64,000 nt of DNA, taken from contig JASEVX010000003.1 in the NCBI GenBank assembly GCA_031761405.1, forward strand, positions 149,268,555 to 149,332,554, written 5' to 3'. The DNA comes from Serripes groenlandicus. Taxonomy: Eukaryota > Mollusca > Bivalvia > Cardiida > Cardiidae. This document shows, one piece after another, positions 10,079 to 21,381 of this stretch. The notes beneath the pieces were generated by a model. It was not told the origin of the DNA and ran no database searches. It saw only the letters and a list, made by a program, of their open reading frames with translations. Numbering within the stretch: the first letter of the stretch is position 1; each line of letters begins with the position of its first letter. A program made the position numbers and the translations under genes.

Positions 10079-13000
10079 CTGAAAATAGAAATATAAGTGA
10101 GTCAAACTTCTATTTCACAATGCATTAGAATTACAAGACTGTTTGAAGGAACACATGTCATGTGCAACCATTTAATGCTATGTTCAAATATGGAAAAACC
10201 TAAAAATTAAAAGTAATATTATTCAATCAAGTTTAAAACATTTTAGCAAAAAAAGAAATTTCTCATGGCAATCAAATTCTGTCTTCTGCAGCATATGCAT
10301 CAAAGCTGTGTTTGGGGTTAATCATTTCCCTCATACTGCAATTCTGCAGCATACGACTTTGAACATATTTTGTCAAAAAAGTGCACGTTTTGTGCAATTT
10401 CTTCTTTTGTCACTATGCTTTCAAAAAGCTGTCTGCTGCAGAGGCGTCAGAAAGCGTCTACATGAGGGAAAGGGTTAAGAAGAGAATACTACCTTTTTAC
10501 AGATGACTTCTGTTCTAATACTGCCAGTAATCGTCTCCGCACTGTGCTCAGGCCTCTCTATCAAATTTGTTACTCCTTTCTTTGACTCAAAGGCGGAGTG
10601 AAATGAGGGCCAGCCCGAATTGGATTCGTATTTGCCATCAGATCTGCAAATAAAATATGGGTGTTTCTTTAACATCTATTTTAACTAGAAATACTGTGAG
10701 CAAAGCTCACTGAAGAATACCCCCCGCTCCCCTCCCAAAGCATCGGATACAATGGTAAAGTTTAAGTTGCGCTTACAAGGTATCACAGGAGTTCCTCGTA
10801 ACCTCTTAGTTGAATTATCTTCCCTTGGAAGAATCTGAGGAGAAAAATCTTCCTTCATGCATATCTACATATGATGTGTAGCCTTCATATACAGTTTAAA
10901 TCAAATCAACTGAGCCCTTTAGGAGGAGTAGCGCTTACGAGGTATGTGCACAGGAGTCCCTCGCAGGTAACCTCTAAGTTGAATTATCTCCCCTTGGAAG
11001 AATCCGAGGCGTATGATCTTCCTTCATGCATATCTACATATGATGTGTAACCTTCATGTAAAGTTTGAACCAAATCCATTGAGCCGTTTAGGAGGAGTAG
11101 TGCTTACAAGAAATGTGGAGGTATGTGCACAGGAGTCCCTCGCAGATAACCTCTAAGTTGAATTATCTCCCCTTGGAAGAGTCCGAGGCGTATGATCTTC
11201 CTTCATGCATATCTACATATGATGTGTAACCTTCATGTAAAGTTTGAACCAAATCCATTGAGCCGTTTAGGAGGAGTAGTGCTTACAAGAAATGTGGAGG
11301 TATGTGCACAGGAGTCCCTCGCAGATAACCTCTAAGTTAAATTATCTCCCCTTGGAAGAGTCCGAGGCGTGTGATCTTCCTTCATGCATATCTACATATG
11401 ATGTGTAACCTTCATGTAAAGTTTGAACCAAATCCATTGAGCCGTTTAGGAGGAGTAGTGCTTACAAGAAATGTGGAGGTATGTGCACAGGAGTCCCTCG
11501 CAGATAACCTCTAAGTTAAATTATCTCCCCTTGGAAGAGTCCGAGGCGTATGATCTTCCTTCATGCATATCTACATATGATGTGTAACCTTCATGTAAAG
11601 TTTGAACCAAATCCATTGAGCCGTTTAGGAGGAGTAGTGCTTACAAGAAATGTGGAGGTATGTGCACAGGAGTCCCTCGCAGATAACCTCTAAGTTAAAT
11701 TATCTCCCCTTGGAAGAGTCCGAGGCGTGTGATCTTCCTTCATGCATATCTACATATGATGTGTAACCTTCATGTAAAGTTTGAACCAAATCCATTGAGC
11801 CGTTTAGGAGGAGTAGTGCTTACAAGAAATGTGGAGGTATGTGCACAGGAGTCCCTCGCAGATAACCTCTAAGTTAAATTATCTCCCCTTGGAAGAGTCC
11901 GAGGCGTGTGATCTTCCTTCATGCATATCTACATATGATGTGTAACCTTCATGTAAAGTTTGAACCAAATCCATTGAGCCGTTTAGGAGGAGTAGTGCTT
12001 ACAAGAAATGTGGACATACGGACAGACAGACAGACAGACGGACGGACAGACAGGGTGATTCCTATATACCCCCCCAAACTTTGTTTGCCGGGGGGTATAA
12101 TAATAATAAAGACTTTATTTATAGAGGCTGCACAGTTGGGCATGACCAATCTTCCCTGTGGGTCTCTGTTAAAACATTTAAGTATATATAAGGCATCATA
12201 AACATATTTATATAGACAAAGGATGCATTCAAGATACCAGCACTGTTATGGGAGAGAATTAATTTATGTAAAAGATGTCCACCAGTGGTCCACTATGCCA
12301 CCAGCAAAGATATGTGGATTTCTTTAAATGTTCACTGTTCCTGACATGCAGTGGAATCTGGTTCCATAGCTTGAATTCATGTTAATATGATTTTATCTGA
12401 TATGAGCCCACACATGGGTTTACCTGAAGAATGACTAAACTGTCAAAGTGTCTGAATTATTTATATGTAGGGTCTATCATTTTAACCCTTTCCCATATAA
12501 AGACACTTTCTGACGCTTCTGAAGCAGACTAGATTTTGAAAACATGTTTTTAACTATTCAATAATTAAACTATCATTTATAGAGATTTTCTATATTTTGG
12601 TCTTGATAATTTCAAAGTCGTCTGCAACAAATTTATTGTATGTGGGAAAGGATTCACCCCTTTCCCACAAACAAAGAATCCGTAGCAAATGTCTTGTGAA
12701 AACAGCTTGGTCTAAATATGGAAAATCACTTTAAATAAAATTATAATAATTAAATAGAAATGAAAAAACATTGTGGCAAAAGGAAAAATTGATAACTATG
12801 AGTAATTACTCCTTTTGCCACTATGTTTTCAAAAGTTGTTGCTGCAGATGTCAGAATGTTTCTGTATGAGGGAAAGGGTTAACAACCAAAGTAAAGGAAT
12901 TAGTTCACCAATTAATGTTAGTATAACTATCACATGTTAACCCTTTCCCTCATACCATGATTCTGCAGCAGACGACTTTGAACATATTTTGTTAGAAAAT

Positions 13001-16000
13001 AGAAAATCTCTATAATTGAATGGATAACCTATGACTAAAAGTGGAAAACATTGTGTCAAAAGGAGAAATTGCACGTCTTGTGCAATTTCTTCTTTTGTCG
13101 CTATGTTTTCAAAAAGCTGTCTGCTGCAGAGGCGTCAGAAAGCGTCTATATGAGGGAAAGGTTAAGAAATGAATGCCGAAATTTTAACACGTTTACTTTT
13201 TTCCCCTTCACTATTGTCAAAGACCTTTGTTATGGTGACATGAAGACGAGTCTGTTTTAGGGTCATGATACGGTTATTTAGTTTTACCATCACTGACATA
13301 ATATTTTGAAAAAACCTCAGGGAAAAGTAATTTTAAATGCAGGAAATGGGGATGAAAAGAGATGAAAATTTGTAGGGTAATTTTTTTAAACAATTTATTC
13401 CTTTCCCACAATGTTTCAAAAGTCATCTGCAAATGAAACATGAAAAGTCACATATAAGGTTTTTTTCCTGTTTTTAACTCTTTCTCATTAGCAAACAAAA
13501 ACTGCAGATGACTTAGAAAGCATCTAATAAAGAAATTTGGAAATCTCAATAAATGAAAATTTAAAACATTGTGGCAAATGGAGAATATGAAGTGAGCAAT
13601 TTCTTCATTGGACACAATTTTTCAAAAGTTGTCTGCTGCTGATTATTCAAAATGTGTCTGCAAGTGGGAAGGTATAAAATATCAAATTAGATATGAATGG
13701 TTAACCTTTTCCCACATATAGATGCATTCTGATGCCTCTGCAGCAGACAACTTTTGTCACAATGTTTTCAATCCTATTTAATAATTATTCTTTCATATAA
13801 TTATAGGTTTTCAATATTTTGGCCTACATGTGTTCTAAATCATCTGCAGCAGATGTGTTGTATGTGGGAAAGGGCTCACTCATTTACTATTGACTGTTAC
13901 TTACCCAAATAATGTTACACCACAACATACACAATTGTATTCACCAGGGTCAGAATGGCTCACATACACTCCACTGAATGGCTGAAAAACCAACAACAAC
14001 AAAATAGTACATTACAGCTGAAAAAATAACTAAATGGTATGTAACTATGATATGTGTAATGCTTTCCCACAGACAGTAAATCTGAAGCATTTGAGTTGCC
14101 AAACATATTATACACGATATTGTAAGCATTGTAGCACAAGGAATAATTGCTCATCTTGAGCAATTTCTACTTTTGCCTAAATGCTTTCAAAAATCGTCTG
14201 CTACAGATGTGTCTACAGTACATGTGGGAAAGGTATAGTTCTGCTTGAAAACCAACGGCTGCTATCAGATCCAAATTTTAACTGTTTGTCTGATTTTTTT
14301 AGTTTTTGTGACTATAAAGATTTGTGACCAGTCCATTTCCAGATCAGGATTTATTGTTGCTCAGGATGGTTTGGATATCTAATGGTTGCAAATGAAATGC
14401 CTTATGATTGTTATTACTGAAGAACAGCTCATCAACCAAGAAAATGAATTGATAAGCAAGGGTTAAAGTGTAACCAGGATCCTTCCTTGTACTCGGGGAT
14501 CGCCAATTATATATATAAGTCAAGCTACTCGTTTGGCAAAAATAATTTTAATTTCCTTCTTTTCTTTTAATATCGTGTTCACCTTCTTTCACTTGTCCAA
14601 CTTGCGTACTCCTTTCTTAACATAAACCTAATCAATTATTAACCTTCTCTCAACACTTCGTCCGTTTTCTCTGTCTAAACTGTTCTTACTTCAATGTATT
14701 AACCTAACTCCACATTCCAACCTCCTGTCTTCTCTTCAATCGTTCTCACTCAACCAACTTAACCGCCCTGACTGTGTCAACTGTTTTCTAAAACTATATT
14801 TTTTTTCTCTCAGACTCAAGCCACACCCATTCATAATCCCTCTTCTTCATTCAACCAATCCTGATACATTTCCATAACACTTATAAATCCAATCATCATT
14901 AATCATAACTACATCCCTAATCAACCCTTATGAGGGCCAGAATTGCTCCACTGACAACAAGCAAATATAAACCTATAAACTTCTGGCATGTATTTTGACC
15001 AATCAACATGACATGAAGGTATCTGGTAGAGGATGAACCTAGGAACATTTCTATGAAATATTTTGAATAACATAATTTCACTTTAACCTCAAAAAGTAAA
15101 ATAGCACTGCAGCCTGATTGCAATGTTATTTTTTACTAATTAACCTTGCTTGAATCTGGTAGTGTCATCAAGAGAACATTCTATTAAATAATATGAAAAT
15201 TGGGCGAACATGTTCTAAGAAGAAGATCATAAAGTGTTAACTTTAGGCATATATAAGGTAAGACAGCTCAGCCCGCTGGCAGCCATCAACATTACTTGAA
15301 GGAATCTGTTAAAGGGTCACCGTAGAAACATTTCTATAAAATAATGTGAAAATCAGGCCAAAACGTTCTGTGAAATATTTTTCATAGTATAGACTATAGT
15401 CATATAAGGCAAAAGAGTCTTACAGCCATATTTTTACCAATCAACATAGCTTGAAAGAATTTGGTAGAGGATCAGGTCACCCAAGGAACATTTCTACAAA
15501 ATAATTTGAAAAAAGGCCAAATAGTTTCGGAGAAGATTTTAAAGTTTATTCTTTCAGTTGCCATTGCAACCAAAATTCTGCATGGATCAAACAGATTTAT
15601 TGGAATTTAGGAGAGTAAAGAGAGGATCCAAGCTATGGAGTTTCATCACAATCAGCCAAACGGATAATGTACCATGAGATAAGCTTGAATGGTTGAAAAA
15701 CAAGTGGATCTAAAAATTATAAAATTAAAAACTAACCCATTCCATACATCAAATCTGCAGCTTACGACTTTGAAAATATAGAGGCAGAAAAGCCACTATG
15801 AGATATCTATATGAATGAAAGTATAATGGGAGCAATTTCTCCATTTGCCACCAAATATTTTCAAAATATCATATGTCGAAGTGCCTTTGCAGGTGAGAAA
15901 GGGTTAGATACTTACTGGTTCTGTAGTTTGTTCTCTGCACACAGAAAACTGTTCTGGCGTCAGTCTTTTTTCCCATTCTTGTTTTGTTAAACTTCTGTAA

Positions 16001-16028
16001 TCACTGTGAGATTTTGGATATGAGTATG
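9974..16028 (-). CDS. methionine-R-sulfoxide reductase B (MsrB), 5' exon missing
   Basis: Joined exons, in transcript order: 16028-15916, 13981-13905, 10643-10493, 10078-9974, all with consistent phase, giving 148 complete codons up to TAA. MsrB reduces methionine-R-sulfoxide in proteins using thioredoxin. The SelR domain is complete from LTPEQF through the Zn-binding CxxC pair (CVCC, exon 13981; CKKC, across the exon 10643/10078 junction), SGWPSF, the [14 protein letters not shown] block and the catalytic RYCINS. The catalytic position is TGT (Cys), so this is not the selenoprotein form. The protein ends a few residues after VALDF with no ER-retention motif. The first visible exon starts in phase with two bases completing a codon, so at least one exon lies upstream; I could not identify it or any targeting peptide. 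Every visible donor has a foldback MITE close behind it. Confidence 0.93.
10317..10478 (+). mobile_element. TTAA foldback MITE with internal deletion, in MsrB intron
   Basis: The left terminus is mutated (TTAATCATTTCCCTCATACT), the left arm is present, and the segment between TTTTGTCAAAAAA and the palindrome's GCACGTTTTGTGCAATTTCT is missing. The right end is intact to TTAA at 10475-10478, 14 nt from the exon 10493 splice donor. Confidence 0.85.
10493..10643 (-). CDS. MsrB internal exon
   Basis: Acceptor TTTGCAG before 10643, donor GTAGTA after 10493. Encodes [18 protein letters not shown] and then the IRTEVICKK segment. The next intron meets a foldback MITE 14 nt after the donor. Confidence 0.92.
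10690..12103. repeat. element with a 179-bp tandem array, microsatellite and terminal hairpin
   Basis: Begins ACTGTGAGCAAAGCTCACTG...ATACCCCCC. Then the unit containing GTATGTGCACAGGAGTCCCT repeats with an exact 179-bp period (10942, 11121, 11300, 11479, 11658, 11837), nearly without divergence in the later copies. A (GACA/GACG)n block follows at 12013-12053, then the hairpin ATACCCCCC...GGGGGGTAT at about 12065-12098. It lies in the MsrB intron between exons 13981 and 10643. The plan of tandem core, tetranucleotide tract and hairpin end matches bivalve 'pearl'-type elements. Confidence 0.85.
12104..12482. other. MsrB intron sequence, nothing recognised
   Basis: No exon, RNA gene or named repeat that I can support. 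Confidence 0.4.
12483..12883. mobile_element. two adjacent decayed TTAA foldback MITEs
   Basis: The first (about 12483-12652) runs from AACCCTTTCCCATATAAAGA to GTATGTGGGAAAGGATT. The second (about 12656-12883) runs from CCCTTTCCCACAAACAAAGA to CTGTATGAGGGAAAGGGTTA. Confidence 0.65.
12937..13165 (+). mobile_element. near-complete TTAA foldback MITE in MsrB intron
   Basis: TTAA at 12937-12940, left terminus CCCTTTCCCTCATACC, palindrome GCACGTCTTGTGCAATTTCT, right terminus one G short, TTAA at 13162-13165. Confidence 0.88.
13380..13880. mobile_element. decayed TTAA foldback MITEs in MsrB intron
   Basis: Remnants at about 13400-13670, and a better one at 13700-13880 (CCTTTTCCCACATATAGATG ... 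GTATGTGGGAAAGGGCTC). The latter lies 24-26 nt beyond the exon 13905 donor. Confidence 0.6.
13905..13981 (-). CDS. MsrB internal exon
   Basis: Acceptor TTTTTCAG before 13981, donor GTAAGT after 13905. Encodes [20 protein letters not shown] followed by GVTLFG, with the proximal zinc CxxC. Confidence 0.92.
14055..14236 (-). mobile_element. decayed TTAA foldback MITE in MsrB intron
   Basis: GCTTTCCCACAGACAGTAAA on the left, palindrome TAATTGCTCATCTTGAGCAA, right end GTACATGTGGGAAAGG. Confidence 0.6.
14237..15730. repeat. MsrB intron: unidentified sequence plus a degenerate dispersed repeat
   Basis: About 14458-14920 is pyrimidine-rich on this strand and unrecognised. From about 14930 to 15690 a diverged ~150-bp motif (ACCTAGGAACATTTCTATGA / CCAAGGAACATTTCTACAAA) recurs; it is the motif inside the type C element at 1758-2336. 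No exon is supported. Confidence 0.45.
15735..15907 (+). mobile_element. decayed TTAA foldback MITE, 9 nt from an MsrB donor
   Basis: AACCCATTCCATACATCAAA on the left, central GGGAGCAATTTCTCCATTTG, right end CAGGTGAGAAAGGGTTA at about 15891-15907. On the gene strand the exon 15916 donor reads GTAAGTATC and runs straight into TAACCC. Confidence 0.65.
15916..16028 (-). CDS. MsrB first visible exon
   Basis: Acceptor GAATTACAG before 16028, donor GTAAGT after 15916. Encodes [20 protein letters not shown] and then [17 protein letters not shown], the conserved entry to the SelR domain. Confidence 0.9.
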
Positions 16029-16086
16029 CTGTAATTCATGAGAAATATCTTATTAAAAAATATATATGTTATCATTATCATTATCA

Positions 16087-16215
16087 TTTGAGCCGTTCCA
16101 CAAGAAAACCAGCATTGTGGAATCTGCATAATGTATTGACCCAGATCAACCTGTGCGACTGCACAGGCTGATCTGGATCGATAAATTATGCAGAGTCAAT
16201 TTGTGTAATTTTCAT
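16087..16215. repeat. palindromic dispersed repeat (GATCTGG foldback)
   Basis: Arms CAGATCAACCTGTGC and GCACAGGCTGATCTG, extended by TGCATAATGTATTGA / ATAAATTATGCA, enclose a 4-nt loop. A scrap of the same motif (CACAGGTTGATCTGGA) is at about 51702-51717. Confidence 0.7.
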
Positions 16216-16334
16216 TCATATTAACACTTTTAGCCTGTGGCATGGAAACAACTAACGTTTGAGGACACAGTAGAAAAAAGGGAAATGTCTTTTTTACGTA
16301 ATATATATCATCAAGTTTTGTGTAATAATAGAGT

Positions 16335-16497
16335 TTAATTAACATTGTTTTCATGATACGGGATTTAAATCCCAAGTGGAAGAGATTCTTGCGATATAAA
16401 AACGAGTGCGCCATAGCGCACGAGTTTTTATATGCAAGAATCTCTTTCACGAGGGATTTAATTCCCAAATCATGAAAACAATGTTTATTAAACTATA
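16335..16497. mobile_element. long foldback MITE
   Basis: Near-perfect inverted arms: AACATTGTTTTCATGAT...GGGATTTAAATCCC...GAGATTCTTGC and its complement, with a GC-rich tip ACGAGTGCGCCATAGCGCACGAG near 16403-16425. The whole 160 bp can form one hairpin; there is no coding capacity. Confidence 0.8.
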
Positions 16498-16587
16498 TAT
16501 TATATACTCGGCGATAATTTTCGTTTTTAAATGACAATACCCCTGTGCAGCTCATTTATTTTTAGCTCAGAAGTGGCGAGATCTGAA

Positions 16588-16646
16588 TGACGTAATCTGC
16601 CAGTTTTGCAGTGACGTCGCTATATATATATACGTGACGTCAACGA
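16588..16646. promoter_or_regulatory. CRE-TATA-CRE cluster, candidate promoter
   Basis: TGACGTAA at 16588, TGACGTCG at 16612 and the perfect CRE palindrome TGACGTCA at about 16635, with an alternating TATATATATATA between the last two (about 16620-16632). The block is upstream of the visible MsrB exons on the minus strand, so it could be that gene's promoter, but no first exon was found and function is inferred from motifs only. Confidence 0.35.
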
Positions 16647-16666
16647 CAATGTGTACATTGATTGAA

Positions 16667-16757
16667 ACTAGAGGTTGTTTTTGGGAAAAACGTATGTCTC
16701 CCCCAAGGGGTATTTGTCTGGCTGACTGTATTTTGTCAGTTAGTGATTTATTTTAAA
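16667..16757. mobile_element. Helitron-like element A1, outer end fragment
   Basis: Module ACTAGAGGTTGTTTTTGGGA... through GTGATTTATTTTAAA, identical in layout to the start of A2 (19441) and A3 (22029). A1 is interrupted here and appears to resume at about 19251 (AAAAAGGGCAATAACTC), so the 2.5 kb between are nested insertions. Confidence 0.75.
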
Positions 16758-18040
16758 CAAGTAACTGGAGGATTGCAAGCAATACCATAGTCCCCTACCG
16801 GTTTGCACTTTTGAGTCTGTTTCTGTTGTCATAGCAACCCAATGTTTAGGTATATCAAGACAATAAAGTATGAAAATAAAGAAAGGGAAATAACTCAAAA
16901 ATTAGGGAAGCAAGAGTTATGGTTCATGTGCACTGCACTCCCCCTTGATACGATGTATTCATGTGTGAAATTTCATAGCCATAGCTAGTATAGTTATGGA
17001 GATATGCTCCGGACAAAAATCAAGTATGAAAATAAAGAAAGGGAAATAACTCAAAAATTAGGCAAGCAAGAGTTATGGTTCATGTCCACTGCACTCCCCC
17101 TTGATACGATGTATTCATGTGTGAAATTTCATAGCCATAGCTAGTATAGTTATGGAGATATGCTCCGGACAAAAATCAAGTATGAAAATAAAGAAAGGAA
17201 AATAACTCAAAAATTAGGCAAGCAAGAGTTATGGTTCATGTCCACTGCACTCCCCCTTGATGAGATGCATCCATGTGTGAAATTTCATAACCATAGCTAG
17301 TACAGTTTTGGAGATATGCTCCGGACAAAAATCAAGTATGAAAATAAAGAAAGGGAAATAACTCAAAAATTAGGCAAGCAAGAGTTATGGTTCATGTCCA
17401 CTGCACTCCCCCTTGATGAGATGCATCCATGTGTGAAATTTCATAACCATAGCTAGTACAGTTTTGGAGATATGCTCCGGACAAAAATCAAGTATGAAAA
17501 TAAAGAAAGGGAAATAACTCAAAAATTAGGCAAGCAAGAGTTATGGTTCATGTCCACTGCACTCCCCCTTGATACGATGTATTCATGTGTGAAATTTCAT
17601 AGCCATAGCTAGTATAGTTATGGAGATATGCTCCGGACAAAAATCAAGTATGAAAATAAAGAAAGGGAAATAACTAAAACATTAGGCAAGCAAGAGTTAT
17701 GGTTCATGTCCACTGCACTCCCCCTTGATGAGATGCATCCATGTGTGAAATTTCATAACCATAGCTAGTACAGTTTTGGAGATATGCTCCGGACAAAAAT
17801 CAAGTATGAAAATAAAGAAAGGGAAATAACTCAAAAATTAGGGAAGCAAGAGTTATGGTTCATATGCACTGCACTCCGCATTGATGAGATGTATCCACAT
17901 ATGGAATTTCATAGCCATAGCTAGTACAGTTTTGGAGATATGCTCCGGACAAAAATTTGCCGGACTGACTGACTGACTGACAGATGGACTGACGGAGTGC
18001 AAACCTAATAGTCCCCTTCGGCACGCCGGTAGGGGACTAA
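16758..18040. mobile_element. element B: seven 156-bp repeats with hairpin ends
   Basis: TAGTCCCCTACCGG near 16788 opens it; TATGAAAATAAAGAAAGGGA units recur at 16869, 17025, 17181 and 17337 and onward with an exact 156-bp period to about 17960. Then come (GACT)n and the hairpin TAGTCCCCTTCGGCACGCCGGTAGGGGACTA. Monomers alternate between two variants (TGATACGATGTATTC and TGATGAGATGCATCC). Confidence 0.85.
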
Positions 18041-19250
18041 CAAGAGGGCCATGAGGCCCTGGAATCGCTCACCTGAGAATGGGCTATTTAAGACATAACT
18101 CTCTCATGCTCAAGCCAAACATGTGGCTTCCAGAGTGTTAACAAGATTTCCCTTAAATTTGGTCTAGTGACCTAGTTTTTGACATGACATGACCCATATT
18201 CGAACTTGGCCTAGATATCATCAGGACAAACTTTCTGATAAAGTTTCAACATGCTCAAGTTTAAAATGCGGCTTCAAGAGTGTTAACGAGATTTTCCTTA
18301 AATTTGGCCTAGTGACCTAGTTTTTATCCCGACATGACTCATATTCAAACTTGGCCTAGCTATTACTTAGACAAATATTCTGACAAAGTTTCAACATGCT
18401 CAAGCCAAAAATGTGGCTTCCAGAGTGTTAACAAGATTTTCCTTCAATTTGGCCTAGTGACCTAGTTTTTTACCCTTACATGACCTATATTCGAACTTGG
18501 CCTAAATATCACTATGACAAACATTCTGACAAAGTTTCAACATGCTCAAGCCAAAAATGCGGCTTCAGGAGTGTTAACAAGATTTTCCTTAAATTTGACC
18601 TAGTGACCTAGCTTTTGACCCGACATGACCTATTTTCAAACTTGGCCTAGATATCACTAAGACAAACATTCTGACAAAGTTTCAACATGCTCAAGCCAAA
18701 AATGCGGCTTCAGGAGCGTTAACAAGATTTTCCTTAAATTTGACCTAGTGACCTAGCTTTTGACCCGACATGACCTATTTTCGAACTTGGCCTAGATATC
18801 ACTAAGACAAACATTCTGACAAAGTTTCAACATGCTCAAGCCAAAAATGCGGCTTCAGGAGTGTTAACAAGATTTTCCTTAAATTTGACCTAGTGACCTA
18901 GCTTTTGACCCGACATGACCTTTTTTCGATCTTGGCCTAGATATCACTAAGACAAACATTCTGACAAAGTTTCAACATGCTCAAGCCAAAAATGCGGCTT
19001 CAGGAGTGTTAACAAGATTTTCCTTAAATTTGACCTAGTGACCTAGATTTTGACCCCACATGACCCAGTTTCGAACTTGGCCTAGAGTTGATCGAGATAT
19101 ATGTTCTGATAAACTTTTATAAAGATTGGATGCAAAATGTTGCCTCTAGTGAATTAACAAGCAAATGTTGACGACGGACGACGAACGACGGACGAAGGAC
19201 AAAAGGCAATCACAATAACTCACCTTGAGCACTACGTGCTCTGGTGAGCT
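18041..19250. mobile_element. type C element with 145-bp array, nested in A1
   Basis: CAAGAGGGCCATGAGGCCCTG...GCTCACCTGA at the left, ...CTCACCTTGAGCACTACGTG...GTGAGCTA at the right. The unit CATGCTCAAGCCAAAAATGC recurs with a 145-bp period (18250, 18395, 18541, 18686, 18831, 18976). Confidence 0.85.
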
Positions 19251-19440
19251 AAAAAGGGCAATAACTCATCCAAAAGTAGGTCAAAATAAACGCCCTCGTA
19301 ATATGCGCAACAAGACATTGTACCGATGACTCCTGCTAAGTTTCATAGAAATGTGGCAAAGGGGTTGTGAGATGAAGGCCGGACAAGAATGAAATGGCAA
19401 TTTAAAAAAAAGGGCAATAACTCAACCAAAATTAGGTCAA
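19251..19440. mobile_element. A1 array, continuation
   Basis: One monomer of the A-type 156-bp array (GGGCAATAACTCATCCAAAA...), broken off at ATTAGGTCAA where A2 begins. The same monomer resumes with ATTAAACGCCC at 21382. Confidence 0.8.
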
Positions 19441-21381
19441 ACTAGAGGTTGTTTTTGGGAAAAACATATGTCTCCCCCAAGGGGTATTTGTCTGGCTGAC
19501 TGTACTTTGTCAGTTGGTGATTTATTTTAAAAAAGGGCAATAACTCATCCAAAAGTAGGTCAAATTAAACGCCCTCGTAATATGCGCAACAAGACATTGT
19601 ACGGATGACTCCTGTGAAGTTTCATAGAAATGTGGCAAAGGGGTTGTGAGATGAAGGCCGGACAAGAATGAAATGGCAATTTTAAAAAAAGGGCAATAAC
19701 TCAACCAAAATTAGGTCAAATTAAACGCCCTCGTAATATGCGCAACTAGACGTTGTACCGATGACTCCTGTGAAGTTTCATAGAAATGTGGCCAAGGGGT
19801 TGTGAGATGAAGGCCGGACAAGAATGAAATGGCAATTTTAAAAAAGGGCAATAACTCATCCAAAAGTAGGTTAAATTAAATGCCCTCGTAATATGCGCAA
19901 CAACACATTGTACCGATGACTCCTGTGAAGTTTCATAGAAATGTGGCAAAGGGGTTGTGAGATGATGGCCGGACAAGAATGAAATGGCAATTTTAAAAAA
20001 AGGGCAATAACTCAACCAAAATTAGGTCAAATTAAACGCCCTAGTAATATGCGCAACTAGACGTTGTACCGATGACTCCTGTGAAGTTTCATAGAAATGT
20101 GACAAAGGGGTTGTGAGATGAAGGCCGGACAAGGATGAAATGGCAATTTTAAAAAAAGGGCAATAACTCATCCAAAAGTAGGTCAAATTAAACGCCCTCG
20201 TAATATGCGCAGCTAGACGTTGTACCGATGACTCCTGTGAAGTTTCATAGAAATGTGGCAAAGGGGTTGTGAGATGAAGGCCGGACAAGAATGAAATGGC
20301 AATTTTAAAAAAAGGGCAATAACTCATCCAAAAGTAGGTCAAATTAAACGCCCTCGTAATATGCACAACAAGACGTTGTACCGATGACTCCTGTGAAGTT
20401 TCATAGAAATGTGGCAAAGGGGTTGTGAGATGAAGGCCGGACAAGAATGAAATGGCAATTTTAAGAAAGGGCAATAACTCATCCAAAAGTAGGTCAAATT
20501 AAACGCCCTCGTAATATGCGCAACTAGACGTTGTACCGATGACTCCTGTGAAGTTTCATAGAAATGTGGCCAAGGGGTTGTGAGATAAAGGCCGGACAAG
20601 AAATGTGGACGCCCTGGACAAGAATGAAATGGCAATTTTAAAAAAAGGGCAATAACTCATCCAAAAGTAGGTCAAATTAAACGCCCTCGTAATATGCACA
20701 ACTAGACGTTGTACCGATGACTCCTGTGAAGTTTCATAGAAATGTTGCAAAGGGGTTGTGAGATGAAGGCCGGACAAGAATGAAATGGCAATTTTAAGAA
20801 AGGGCAATAACTCATCCAAAAGTAGGTCAAATTAAACGCCCTCGTAATATGCGCAACTAGACGTTGTACCGATGACTCCTGTGAAGTTTCATAGAAATGT
20901 GGCCAAGGGGTTGTGAGATAAAGGCCGGACAAGAAATGTGGACGCCCTGGACAAAAATGAAATGGCAATTTAAAAAAAAGGGCAATAACTCATCCAAAAG
21001 TAGGTCAAATTAAACGCCCTCGTAATATGCACAACTAGACGTTGTACCGATGACTCCTGTGAAGTTTCATAGAAATGTGGCAAAGGGGTTGTGAGATGAA
21101 GGCCGGACAAGAATGAAATGGCAATTTTAAGAAAGGGCAATAACTCATCCAAAAGTAGGTCAAATTAAACGCCCTCGTAATATGCGCAACAAGACGTTGT
21201 ACCGATGACTCCTGTGAAGTTTCATAGAAATGTGGCCAAGGGGTTGTGAGATAAAGGCCGGACAAGAAATGTGGACGCCCTGACAGACAGACAGACAGAC
21301 GGACAGACAGACGGACAGACAGACAGACAGACAGACGGCGCAGGCAAAAGCAATATGTCTCCTCCGGAGGGAGGAGACATA
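19441..21381 (-). mobile_element. Helitron-like element A2 with 156-bp array
   Basis: Left end ACTAGAGGTTGTTTTTGGG, 156-bp monomers (GGGCAATAACTCATCCAAAA...AATGAAATGGCAATTTT) at about 19535, 19691, 19846, 20002, 20158 and onward, microsatellite (GACA/GACG)n at 21282-21338, right end GGCGCAGGCAAAAGC...hairpin TGTCTCCTCCGGAGGGAGGAGACA. Read on the minus strand it starts TATGTCTCC and ends with hairpin GTTTTTCCCAAAAAC, five bases, then CTAG, like Helitron/Helentron 3' ends. Open frames of up to 177 codons here are monomers read through and not genes. Confidence 0.8.

Noticed and set aside
16196..16468. 90-codon minus-strand frame as possible first exon of MsrB
   Set aside because: It runs through the 160-bp foldback MITE and has no donor compatible with the phase needed at 16028.
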